From NCBI RefSeq assembly GCF_000219805.1, contig NC_015759.1, forward strand, positions 1,358,479 through 1,422,478: a stretch of DNA of 64,000 nucleotides, written 5' to 3'. This DNA is from Weissella koreensis KACC 15510 (GTDB taxonomy: Bacteria; Bacillota; Bacilli; Lactobacillales; Lactobacillaceae). Both the position numbers and the translations under genes were made by a program. The notes under the pieces were generated by a model, which was not told where the DNA came from, ran no database searches, and saw only the letters and a list, made by a program, of their open reading frames with translations. Below are positions 54,323-62,168 of the stretch, one piece after another (the stretch's first letter is position 1; every line of letters begins with the position of its first letter).

Positions 54323-55306
54323 TTATCTATTAAATTTACCATCTATTTTGCTAAAATTTGTTTTAAATTCATCCATGTTTTCGTTACTTATATAAGGCTT
54401 TACTTGGTTAAAAGAAACATTTTTCTTTGCGTAATGTTCTAATAATAATTCTCGTTGGCTTTCAAATTTTGGAGGCAGGGCAAAAGTAGTACCTAGTTCT
54501 AGAATTGACTCATCAAGAGTGAATCCAGGATTATTTGTAGCTAGTTCAACTCGATTTCCATTGGGCTCAATAAAATAAGCTGATTTGAAGTAGCCACGGT
54601 CAACAAATAATTCTTGAGTATATCCTAACTTTTTTGCTTTATTCCAAAAATACTTTAAATCAGATTCACTTTCGACGCCTAGAGCATAGTGATCAGTAGA
54701 ACCCCAACCAAATTTCGACTTTTCAGTGTTTTTATCAGTCGGAATTAGTTCAAGAGCTTCGCCATCATCAAGTTTAATGATATTGTCATATGTCTTAATT
54801 TCAAGTAATTCATCAAAGAATTTAATGGTTTTATCGATATCAGGAACGTGCATTTCAGCACCGACAACACCAGTTATTTGGAAATCAGCATCCACATCGC
54901 TCATACGATTAATATGCCAGTCGAAATTCACTTTATTGGTTTCTTGTAGTCTTATCGGAATATTATCATAATCGACAAAATGTAATCTTCCTTTGTCATC
55001 CAAATTTGATTTAATGTCAAAATTAGCAAGACGCATTTTCCAAAAATCGATTGATTCCGTGGGAACAGAAAAGTGAATACCACTAAAGAAGTTTAAACCA
55101 TCAAATCGTTCATGAAAATGATCAATGGGGAAGAAAGTAACTACCGTTCCAGGAGTACCTAGAAAGTCGCCATAATATATATGCCTTCTTAGAGGCTTTG
55201 CTTGATTAACAGAGTTCTTAATAAATCTTAAACCTAAAATTTCAGTATAAAAATGAAAGTTTCTGTCAACATTCTCTGTTAACAGAGATATATGATGTGT
55301 TCTCAT
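54323..55306 (-). CDS. Two-domain VOC-family protein, ring-cleaving dioxygenase-like (MhqO type)
   Basis: The protein (327 residues) has two glyoxalase/VOC modules. The first begins HHISLLTENVDRNFHFYTEILGLR with TVVTFFPIDHFHER. The second begins TGVVGAEMHVPDIDKTIKFFDELL with HYALGVE and ends PNGNRVELATNNPG. This layout is that of MhqO/CatE-like proteins linked to quinone and catechol stress in Gram-positive bacteria. Candidate metal ligands are the early His, the His of DHYALGV and the Glu of RVELAT. The substrate is not known. Confidence 0.85.
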   Translation of the reverse strand: MRTHHISLLTENVDRNFHFYTEILGLRFIKNSVNQAKPLRRHIYYGDFLGTPGTVVTFFPIDHFHERFDGLNFFSGIHFSVPTESIDFWKMRLANFDIKSNLDDKGRLHFVDYDNIPIRLQETNKVNFDWHINRMSDVDADFQITGVVGAEMHVPDIDKTIKFFDELLEIKTYDNIIKLDDGEALELIPTDKNTEKSKFGWGSTDHYALGVESESDLKYFWNKAKKLGYTQELFVDRGYFKSAYFIEPNGNRVELATNNPGFTLDESILELGTTFALPPKFESQRELLLEHYAKKNVSFNQVKPYISNENMDEFKTNFSKIDGKFNR

Positions 55307-55355
55307 TGTTAATCTCCTTTGATATCAATATGATAATTATATTATAATACGTTCG

Positions 55356-55382
55356 ATTTAACTTACAATATGTAAGTTAAAT
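55356..55382. promoter_or_regulatory. Perfect palindromic operator upstream of the VOC gene
   Basis: ATTTAACTTAC - AATAT - GTAAGTTAAAT: 11-bp perfect arms with a 5-base spacer. It lies about 50 bases before the minus-strand start at 55306, just upstream of a TATAAT-like -10 (around 55341-55348 on the minus strand), so it would cover the -35. The size and CTTAC/GTAAG core fit a MarR- or HxlR-type repressor; no such gene is in the window. Confidence 0.75.
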
Positions 55383-55440
55383 ATTTTGAAAAATATTTTT
55401 ATTAAGTATTAAATAAGGCTAGTAGGAAGGAAGTAACTAA

Positions 55441-55533
55441 ATGTACTTTTTTACTAGCTTTTCTAAGTATGGATATATTCTTTTTATTAGATGGAGAGGT
55501 AAACTTGATACCTATCAATTTATTTTTCAATAA
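55441..55533 (+). CDS. Possible 30-residue leader or small peptide upstream of the P-type ATPase
   Basis: ATG 55441 follows a strong purine-rich site (GGAAGGAAG) at good spacing and opens a 30-codon frame, starting MYFFTSFSKYGYILFIRWRG, ending at TAA 55531-55533. GCTAGTA before the site and TACTAGC after the start codon can pair, placing the ribosome site in a loop. It may be a regulatory leader, a membrane microprotein or a gene remnant. There is no supporting homology. Confidence 0.3.
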   Translation: MYFFTSFSKYGYILFIRWRGKLDTYQFIFQ

Positions 55534-55581
55534 AGCAGCATACAATAAGTTTAATCAATAAATAAAAGAAGGAGGTTGAAC

Positions 55582-57426
55582 ATGTACGCAATTCAAAATT
55601 TATTTAAAAAATTCCAAAAAGAAAATTTAATAGGAATGACTTTATTACTAATTTTAGCTTTTGGATTCAAGTTTGGTAATTTAATTAATTTATCTCAAAT
55701 AATGATGTTGTTGACAGCTCTAATAGGGGTGTTACCGATTTTAATACGGGCATTTAGTGCATTAAAATATAAGAGTATTGCAATTGAATTATTAATTTCA
55801 ATTGCAGTTATCGGGGCCCTGCTAATTCATGAATATGATGAGGCCGGAATTGTTGTTTGGCTTTTTGCTATAGGCGATTGGTTACAAATGATAATGATGA
55901 ATAAGACACGGCAATCGATCCGTGAATTAATGGATACATTTCCAACAACTGCTTTAAAAATTTCCACACCTGATGACCGTCAATATCAAGAAGTTGATAT
56001 TGACGAACTAGTTGTTGATCAATATGTTTTGGTAAAATCTGGATCAACAATTCCTGTTGATGGGGTAGTGGTTCAAGGAAGTAGTTATGTTAATGAGGCT
56101 AGCATTACTGGTGAGTCAAAACCTGCTCATAAGAAAGTACTATCAAAAGTATTTGCGGGGACTATCGTTAATGATGGCACAATCGTTGTTCAAGTTATTA
56201 AAATTGGGGATGAGACCGTATTTGGTAAATTGATCGAGTTAATTGAGGATGCCCAAGATAGTCAGACTAAAGAACAAAGATTTGTCGATAAATTTGCACG
56301 ATATTACACGCCAGTCATTCTTGTTTTGGGAATTATAGTTGCTCTATGGACTAAAAATATGGAGACTGCTATAACAGTGTTAGTTCTTGGATGTCCCGGA
56401 GCTTTAGTGATTGGAGTGCCTGTTTCAACGGTCATGGGTATTGGTATGGCGGCTAAGAATGGAATTATTACTAAAGGAGCTGCTAATTTTAATATTTTGA
56501 GTCGAAAGAATTATTTTATTTTCGATAAAACGGGTACTTTGACAGTAGGGGAACCAACAGTAGTTAATATTAAAAACCTATTAGGGGATCGAGAACATAA
56601 TATTAAACTATTAGCTAGCGTGGAAAATGAATCGAATCATCCTTTAGCTCGTGCAATATTGAATATTCATAATGATGACAATGCTCTTTATTTAGCTCAA
56701 GATGTTAAAAGCATTGCTGGTCAGGGGATGCGAGCTCAAATAAATCATAAGTCTATCTTAGTCGGTAATCAAAAAATGATGAAAACAGAAAATATTTCAA
56801 TTCCATCTTTGGTTATGAATAAGTCTGATTCTCAAGTAATATTAGTCGTTGATCGACAAGTGCATATGGTATTAATGATCAATGATCAACTTCGTCCTCA
56901 GATTAAGGAAAACTTAGATCAAATCAAACAGCAAGGAGCTAAAAAATTAATGCTTCTATCTGGAGATAATCAAGCTGCTGTGGATGTTGTCGCAAATAAA
57001 TTACCTTTCGACACAGCTATCGGTAACCTGTTACCTGCTGATAAACTCGCCATTGTCAAAAAATTACAAGTGCAAGGAGAGTCAGTTGTCTTTGTAGGGG
57101 ATGGTATTAATGATGGGCCAGCTTTAAGTCAAGCTGATTTAGGAATTGCAATGGGAGGCGGAACAGATATTGCAATTGATGTATCTGATCTAGTGTTAGT
57201 TAACTCTGATCCTGTCCAAATTTCTCTAGCTATTAAAATTGCACATGCAACAATGCGTAATATGAAACAAAACATATTCATAGCTTTGGCTACTGTATTG
57301 ATCTTATTTGTAGGCCTTTTCACCAATTATGTTGATATGTCTATAGGAATGTTAGTACATGAATTAAGTGTCTTGTTAGTAGTTATAAATGCTCTAAGTT
57401 TGAACTATTTAAAATCATTATTTTAA
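55582..57426 (+). CDS. P1B-type metal-transporting ATPase with CPG motif
   Basis: A heavy-metal pump (614 residues): TGES (176-179, actuator), membrane motif CPG (271-273), phosphorylated Asp315 in DKTGTLT, ESNHPLARAI (the HP motif of P1B pumps) and VGDGINDGPALSQADLG. The metal-site motif is CPG rather than the usual CPC or SPC, so the metal cannot be read from it. No metal-binding domain is fused at the N-terminus; a separate HMA protein is encoded next. The Dps-like and FLP neighbours point to iron, zinc or redox-linked metal export. GGAGG precedes ATG 55582. Confidence 0.92.
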   Translation: MYAIQNLFKKFQKENLIGMTLLLILAFGFKFGNLINLSQIMMLLTALIGVLPILIRAFSALKYKSIAIELLISIAVIGALLIHEYDEAGIVVWLFAIGDWLQMIMMNKTRQSIRELMDTFPTTALKISTPDDRQYQEVDIDELVVDQYVLVKSGSTIPVDGVVVQGSSYVNEASITGESKPAHKKVLSKVFAGTIVNDGTIVVQVIKIGDETVFGKLIELIEDAQDSQTKEQRFVDKFARYYTPVILVLGIIVALWTKNMETAITVLVLGCPGALVIGVPVSTVMGIGMAAKNGIITKGAANFNILSRKNYFIFDKTGTLTVGEPTVVNIKNLLGDREHNIKLLASVENESNHPLARAILNIHNDDNALYLAQDVKSIAGQGMRAQINHKSILVGNQKMMKTENISIPSLVMNKSDSQVILVVDRQVHMVLMINDQLRPQIKENLDQIKQQGAKKLMLLSGDNQAAVDVVANKLPFDTAIGNLLPADKLAIVKKLQVQGESVVFVGDGINDGPALSQADLGIAMGGGTDIAIDVSDLVLVNSDPVQISLAIKIAHATMRNMKQNIFIALATVLILFVGLFTNYVDMSIGMLVHELSVLLVVINALSLNYLKSLF

Positions 57427-57449
57427 AATTAGAAAAGGAAGTAATAAAG

Positions 57450-57680
57450 ATGGCGAATATTAAAGTGACAATGCAATTAGATGATTTATCTTGTCCATCA
57501 TGTATGATTAAAATTCAAAAAGCATTATCTGGACAATCAGGTTTATCAGATATAAAAGTGCTTTTTAATGCCAGTAAGATAAAATTAAATTTGGATGATA
57601 CGCTTAATGATGTTGATCAAATTAAAATAATTTTGAATCATCTTGGTTATCCTGTCCAGAGGGTCACAGTAAAGGAGTAA
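57450..57680 (+). CDS. Small HMA-domain metal-binding protein
   Basis: A free-standing ferredoxin-like metallochaperone domain (76 residues) with CPSC (MQLDDLSCPSCMIKIQKAL) as the metal-binding CxxC. It would hand metal to, or sense metal for, the ATPase encoded 23 bases upstream, which lacks such a domain. AAAGGAAG precedes the start, and the next gene begins three bases after its stop. Confidence 0.9.
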   Translation: MANIKVTMQLDDLSCPSCMIKIQKALSGQSGLSDIKVLFNASKIKLNLDDTLNDVDQIKIILNHLGYPVQRVTVKE

Positions 57681-57683
57681 TTC

Positions 57684-58238
57684 ATGACTAATCAAGTAAA
57701 TAATAAGTATGAAAAGGAAATACAAAGAGCGGACTATGAGCATCATCATCCAACGGCAGGGGCTATGATTGGACATATTGTAGCCAATCTAACAATTCAT
57801 TCTTTAAAGATTAAACAAACGGCTTTATTTGCACCTGATAATACGCAGTTGTTTTTAAATCAATTTGCTAAAGATTGGTATTGTACTGAACAAAATTTCA
57901 TTTGGGAATTAAGTCAAAGTTTGCGTGATGAGAATGATCTAGTTCCTACCACTCAGAAGGATATGCAAGAATACACAGGTTTGGTCGAAGATGCATCAAT
58001 AAAATATCAGTCAGGATCAGATCAATTGTTCGACCTAGTTAAAGACTTCGATAGCCAATTGCTTTATGTAACTAAGGGAATTACCTTAGCACAAAAAGAA
58101 CAACATTTTGGTGAAAGTAAACAATTAGAACAGCTTTATATTTGGGTAAAGGCTCAAATTGCTCAAGGTCAGTTGTTTTTAGGCCATGACATTAAGGAAG
58201 GACTTTATATTGAAATCGAGGATGGGGATGATGAGTGA
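57684..58238 (+). CDS. Dps/ferritin-like stress protein
   Basis: A four-helix-bundle protein (184 residues) of the Dps-like group of lactobacilli: HHHPTAGAMIGHIVANLTIHSLKIKQ, FAKDWYCTEQNFIWELSQSL and QLFDLVKDFDSQLLYVTKGI. Dps proteins oxidise and store iron and protect DNA. The classical interfacial ferroxidase residues are not all obvious, so activity is uncertain. AAAGGAG precedes ATG 57684. It overlaps the regulator gene by eight bases. Confidence 0.82.
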   Translation: MTNQVNNKYEKEIQRADYEHHHPTAGAMIGHIVANLTIHSLKIKQTALFAPDNTQLFLNQFAKDWYCTEQNFIWELSQSLRDENDLVPTTQKDMQEYTGLVEDASIKYQSGSDQLFDLVKDFDSQLLYVTKGITLAQKEQHFGESKQLEQLYIWVKAQIAQGQLFLGHDIKEGLYIEIEDGDDE

Positions 58239-58872
58239 GCATCTATGTGTGCAGTTCGTACCTTTGTTTCAAAAATTAAAGCAAGCTGATCAAAAAGAAA
58301 TCGAAAAATTAATTAATCATGTTGTGGTTCAAAAAGGTGAGGTAGTTTATGCTCCAAATGATAGTCAACAGTTGATTATACTAGAGTCTGGGCGCTTGAA
58401 AGTGGAAAATTTAATGGAGAATGGGGATGCACACTTTCAAGAAATTATGCAGTCTGGTGATTTTATGGGTGAAAATTGGCTATTTGGTGCCGAAAATAAT
58501 AATGTTTTTCTAACTGCAGAAGAATTATCTCAAGTTTGCCGAATTGATGCAGAACAATTTAGAAGTTTACTAATTGATCTGCCACAGTTGAGTTATGAAT
58601 TAACTAAACACATGGTTCGGCAGATCAATGAAGTTAATCGCCAAAATTATTATCTAACAATCTACAAAATTAAGGATCGAATTATGGCTTATTTTATGGA
58701 TTTAAGTGCTGAACAAGAAAGTTATACTATTCAATTGACATTGAGTTTAAAAGATACAGCTTCTTATTTAGGTACAACACCTGAAACGCTGTCTAGAAAA
58801 ATACAAGAACTAACTCATCAGAACAAATTTGATCGAATAGGAATAAATCAATTTGTATTATTTGAAAAATAG
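58231..58872 (+). CDS. Crp/Fnr-family regulator, FLP-like
   Basis: A cyclic-nucleotide-binding-type sensor domain (about 1-140 of 213 residues) with a C-terminal winged helix (SLKDTASYLGTTPETLSRKIQEL). There is no iron-sulphur cysteine cluster; two cysteines at positions 6 and 103 recall the redox disulphide of Lactobacillus FLP. It probably controls the operon it ends. GAGG at 58218-58221 allows ATG 58228 or 58231; the second is used. The overlap with the Dps-like gene suggests coupling. Confidence 0.88.
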   Translation: MSEHLCVQFVPLFQKLKQADQKEIEKLINHVVVQKGEVVYAPNDSQQLIILESGRLKVENLMENGDAHFQEIMQSGDFMGENWLFGAENNNVFLTAEELSQVCRIDAEQFRSLLIDLPQLSYELTKHMVRQINEVNRQNYYLTIYKIKDRIMAYFMDLSAEQESYTIQLTLSLKDTASYLGTTPETLSRKIQELTHQNKFDRIGINQFVLFEK

Positions 58873-58962
58873 TAACGAATATATAATTAGAATGTTTTAA
58901 ATTTTAATTATTGATACCATGAATGATTTAATTATAGAATTTAACATTAATATATTAGACTT

Positions 58963-59014
58963 AAGCTTCAAGAAAAAATTGCTGATGGTGAAGTCAGATT
59001 TTTTTTTGAAGCTT
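58963..59014. terminator. Hairpin after the FLP gene, probable terminator
   Basis: A 16-bp stem with one mismatch pairs 58963-58978 (AAGCTTCAAGAAAAAA) with 58999-59014, around a loop that can itself pair (CTGA/TCAG). The 400-base gap up to ATG 59273 otherwise shows only AT-rich sequence with an inverted GCGTA ... TACGC (59168-59172 and 59190-59195) near the next promoter. Confidence 0.5.
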
Positions 59015-59272
59015 CTTAGTTTAACTAAAGAGATTAGTAATAGTATGTGAAATATTTTAATTGAAATCATAATATTAATAAGCAAAGTATATATTAAAAA
59101 ATTAAGAAGTTGTAGTTAATTATTATCAGAAATAATTTTAGAAAGTGTTATTTTTAATTGTTATAAAGCGTAAAAATCAAAGAAATAATGTACGCTGAAT
59201 AATGTGTTTAAAGCAATTATAAAGTGTTACAATGAAAATATGAATAAAGTAATTAAAAAAGGAGTTACTACT

Positions 59273-59968
59273 ATGGCTAATGATTTTTTCAAGATAGATG
59301 ACTCGCGCAAGCGTAAGCATTTAATTGATGTTTTACAAGTAAAAAAACGTAGGGCAGATATTAGCGAAGAAGAGCTTTTAGAAGCTGCTGGGATTTCTAG
59401 TAGTAAATTAGAACGGCTTGGTATTAATTTACGCAAGGCAAAGACTGAAGATGAACAAGTTAAAGTTATTGATAATGAAATGACGCACGGAGCGGTAATG
59501 GGTGCATTGAAATTAATTGATCAAAAGGGAATGAAGCATGTTCCTGCACCAGCTAAAATTGTTCGTACAAGGGAATCAATAGAGGCTCAACGCAAGGCGT
59601 TTGAGGCTAAACGCGCTAAAAGTGAACAAGAAGCTAAAGAATTAGCTGCAAAAAGTGTTGTTAACGTCACAACGCAACCACAAATCGCTATGCCTAGTGC
59701 TGAACAAGTGGCAAGAAAGACTGAAGCAGAAGTGGCAAGAGATATTGCACAAGAAAAAGCCAATAGTGAAAGAGAACTTGAGGCTGCTTCACAAGCTAAA
59801 AATGTTAATAAGCCGTTTAAATTATCAGATAAATTGATTAGCTTAAAAGAAAGTATAGCGAACACGGATCCAAATGTTGATCCTGATCATTATAGTTACA
59901 TGGTGAAAATTGCAGATAAACAAGAAGTAAAGGAACGAGACGAATGGACGAAAAATCATCAGAAATAG
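59273..59968 (+). CDS. Hypothetical coiled-coil protein, first gene of the RusA operon
   Basis: Family not recognised (231 residues). The N-terminal 50 residues are basic with a possible small HTH (ISEEELLEAAGISSSKLERLGI). The middle is a long Ala/Glu/Lys/Gln-rich coiled coil (about 105-185), and the end is charged (KIADKQEVKERDEWTKNHQK). No signal peptide or membrane helix. AAAGGAG precedes ATG 59273, and a TACAAT -10-like element lies at 59228-59233. Its frame overlaps the next gene by 25 bases. It may be a DNA-binding or scaffold component of a small mobile or phage-derived unit. Confidence 0.75.
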   Translation: MANDFFKIDDSRKRKHLIDVLQVKKRRADISEEELLEAAGISSSKLERLGINLRKAKTEDEQVKVIDNEMTHGAVMGALKLIDQKGMKHVPAPAKIVRTRESIEAQRKAFEAKRAKSEQEAKELAAKSVVNVTTQPQIAMPSAEQVARKTEAEVARDIAQEKANSERELEAASQAKNVNKPFKLSDKLISLKESIANTDPNVDPDHYSYMVKIADKQEVKERDEWTKNHQK

Positions 59969-60489
59969 TGAATAAAGGCTATAGCTTTGTTATCCCCATA
60001 GAACCTATGCCCGCACCTCGTGCGCGTTCTAGTAAGAATGGTGGGTATTTCAATGACGATTACTCAATATGGCGGAAAAGAATTGAGTTGTGGTTAACGG
60101 AATACTTGAGCCAGACTAAGTTTGAGATGATTTTTTACTTATCAGGAAGCCAAGAAGGATATAAGACTGTTCGAGATATTAAGAGCGGTCAACCACGTGA
60201 CGATAATGGACGTTTAAGGGGTAAATTACGTTCTGATTTCCAAGGATGGGAATTGGGCTTAACTTTTGTATTAAAGCGTCCAGAGGGCGAAATACGCAGC
60301 TATCCCACTAATAAATCCGATTTGGATAACATGGTTAAAGGTGCAGTCGATTCATTGTTTGAGCACCCTGCTTTTAAACAGACAGGTCTCAATGATTCGT
60401 TTATTCAAATTACAAAAGCAATGAAAAGATATACGATATTAGATTCAGATGAAGTGCCACATATTGAAGTGACGATGAGGTATTTGTAA
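59944..60489 (+). CDS. RusA-family Holliday junction resolvase-like protein
   Basis: It shows the RusA layout: an N-terminal IPIEPMPAPRARSSKNG (the PxPxxRxR motif) and, near the end, KSDLDNMVKGAVDSLFEHP, matching the catalytic PDxDNxxKxxxDxL motif. Its 181 residues are longer than phage RusA (about 120), with an insert in the middle (YLSGSQEGYKTVRDIKSGQ). RusA proteins cut four-way junctions and are nearly always phage or element borne. Overlapping start codons on both sides show tight coupling. Confidence 0.82.
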   Translation: MDEKSSEIVNKGYSFVIPIEPMPAPRARSSKNGGYFNDDYSIWRKRIELWLTEYLSQTKFEMIFYLSGSQEGYKTVRDIKSGQPRDDNGRLRGKLRSDFQGWELGLTFVLKRPEGEIRSYPTNKSDLDNMVKGAVDSLFEHPAFKQTGLNDSFIQITKAMKRYTILDSDEVPHIEVTMRYL

Positions 60490-61019
60490 TGGGGACAACA
60501 ACAGATCGCATTGAGCGTGAAATGGGCTTGGTCAATGATGTAATGTCACAAGGAACGGAGTTCTTAACGGAACTTGATAATCATAGATTAACCACAAATG
60601 CAGTTAGAGCATGGCGACTTAATATAGGACGTTCGTTAGGACGTTTGTCAGGTGATAAGGCTAAAGATTTAAGTGAAGATGAGCTGAATGAACTCAATTC
60701 GAAGATTAATGAAATAAATATGGATAAGGAGGATTTAGATGTGGCGGTCATATTAAGAACTGACGATCAAGCGAACGATTATTTGAAGAAGTTAAAAAAT
60801 CGCAAAAGAGAACTGACTGCTTTAAAAAATCAACTTGGGAAAGTAAAAATTGCCAACAGTCAAGAAATCTTAAAATCGATCAATGATAATTTATCAGCCG
60901 TTGAAGCTAACAAAAGTAAAGTATTAGCATGGCAGTTAGATAACCAAAACAAAGCTTCTGAAGCGGATTTGGAAGAATTGAAAGCTATGGTTATAAAAAT
61001 GAACAGCGAGATTATGTGA
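60489..61019 (+). CDS. Hypothetical helical protein in the RusA operon
   Basis: Unrecognised 176-residue protein. Almost entirely predicted helix, rich in Asp, Glu, Lys, Asn and Leu, with long coiled-coil stretches (DDQANDYLKKLKNRKRELTAL, then KSKVLAWQLDNQNKASEADL). No cysteine, signal or membrane helix. The start ATG 60489 overlaps the resolvase stop and a GAGG site lies upstream. The next gene starts one base after its stop. Confidence 0.75.
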   Translation: MGTTTDRIEREMGLVNDVMSQGTEFLTELDNHRLTTNAVRAWRLNIGRSLGRLSGDKAKDLSEDELNELNSKINEINMDKEDLDVAVILRTDDQANDYLKKLKNRKRELTALKNQLGKVKIANSQEILKSINDNLSAVEANKSKVLAWQLDNQNKASEADLEELKAMVIKMNSEIM

Positions 61020-61020
61020 T

Positions 61021-61893
61021 ATGGAAATATTTAAGCTAGATATACAAGATGGAAAATATGTTATTGATGTAGATATTGATACCCTTGTGGACGAACTTCA
61101 ATCATATATTAATAACCCGCAATCACGTATACCTGTCAATTCTGAATTAGGTGGTTGGCATGACAAATATCTTGATGATTTGAAAGATGTTAATGGTGAT
61201 GCGACAGCATTAAGAAGCTTTGATTATTTGGGGCTTATCTTGGACGCTCTATCTAATAAATACGATGATGCTATGACAGTTGATGTTGAAAATAGCATTG
61301 AACCATTAACGTTAGAAGACTTACCACCAATAGCGAAAGTTCAATTGGATATGGAAGTTAATGGCTTGCCGTCATTTATTCCGTTCACAGATTTGCCTTT
61401 GGCTAATCAACGAGAAAACGATACTATCCCCGATTATGTCATTGATTACTTATTGAGTTATAGCAAGGCGTCAACTTTTAAAGAAACGCTTAGCTACATT
61501 GAAGAGATTAATTCTTACGCTAGTCAGTATGGAACTATGCCACTCGTTATATCTACCGTGACAGATGGGCGAATTGAAGTATTACGTAAATTACTTGATG
61601 AATTGCTGAGTGTCTCGGCTGAATTTAATGATTCCCACTCTTCACTTGGCGCTAATGTGATAACTAAATTTGTAGAAAGCGCTGAGAATGCGAGAAAGAC
61701 TATTTCAGGCGAAGCTAAAGATTTACGTATAACTAATGTCAGATCAGCATTCATGAATTTACAGACAGCTTCTGAGCAACTTAGAAGCTGGTTAATGACG
61801 TCTTGGGCTCAATATGGTGGAGAACCTGAGAATTTTAAAATGAAATATAATCATGAGACTGCGGAATTAAGTGCGCTGTCAGCTATGTTTTAA
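61021..61893 (+). CDS. Hypothetical protein, last gene of the RusA operon
   Basis: Unrecognised 290-residue protein. Acidic and soluble, mostly helical in the C-terminal half (about 150-290). The N-terminal part (FKLDIQDGKYVIDVDIDTLVDELQSYI) may form a small beta sheet. It is coupled to the preceding gene. The four-gene set has no integrase, capsid or replication gene in view, so whether it is a phage remnant, a satellite module or a defence-type operon is open. Confidence 0.75.
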   Translation: MEIFKLDIQDGKYVIDVDIDTLVDELQSYINNPQSRIPVNSELGGWHDKYLDDLKDVNGDATALRSFDYLGLILDALSNKYDDAMTVDVENSIEPLTLEDLPPIAKVQLDMEVNGLPSFIPFTDLPLANQRENDTIPDYVIDYLLSYSKASTFKETLSYIEEINSYASQYGTMPLVISTVTDGRIEVLRKLLDELLSVSAEFNDSHSSLGANVITKFVESAENARKTISGEAKDLRITNVRSAFMNLQTASEQLRSWLMTSWAQYGGEPENFKMKYNHETAELSALSAMF

Positions 61894-61941
61894 AATTCTA
61901 TCAACAACCATCTTGTAAATTTAGACTAACATTTCAATACA

Positions 61942-61986
61942 ATAATACCCCCTGTAGTCTAGTAAGTAGACTACAGGGGGTATTAT
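61942..61986. terminator. Twenty-bp perfect hairpin ending the RusA operon
   Basis: 61942-61961 and 61967-61986 are perfect reverse complements around the loop GTAAG, including the block CCCCCTGTAGTCTA. Such a stem could stop transcription in either direction, but no T-run follows (GTAAAAATAG), so another role (element end, single-strand structure) is possible. Confidence 0.6.
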
Positions 61987-62088
61987 GTAAAAATAGTCCA
62001 TAAAATAAATTATCCATTAACTTTATGACGTTATTCAGTTAATCTTTATTTCATGTTTAAATAGTTTTTTTAAAATTTTATTAGAAAG

Positions 62089-62117
62089 TTGATTAAAAAA
62101 TAAAAATTTGCTAATAT
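62089..62117 (+). promoter_or_regulatory. Promoter of the secreted protein gene at 62169
   Basis: TTGATT (62089-62094) and TAATAT (62112-62117) are 17 bases apart; a cre site follows right after the -10. Confidence 0.55.
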
Positions 62118-62122
62118 ATACA

Positions 62123-62136
62123 TGTAAACGTTTTCA
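62123..62136. promoter_or_regulatory. Catabolite response element (cre, CcpA site)
   Basis: TGTAAACGTTTTCA matches the cre consensus WTGNAANCGNWNNCW over its core. It lies just downstream of the -10, the usual location for repression by CcpA-HPr(Ser-P), so the 62169 gene should be expressed when preferred sugars run out. Confidence 0.8.
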
Positions 62137-62168
62137 CAATGTAAAAATTATAGAAGGTAGGTCTTTTT

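Noticed and set aside
58897..59085. 62-codon minus-strand frame after the FLP gene
   Set aside because: It covers the hairpin at 58963-59014, has no ribosome site and encodes only AT-driven Ile/Lys/Ser-rich sequence.
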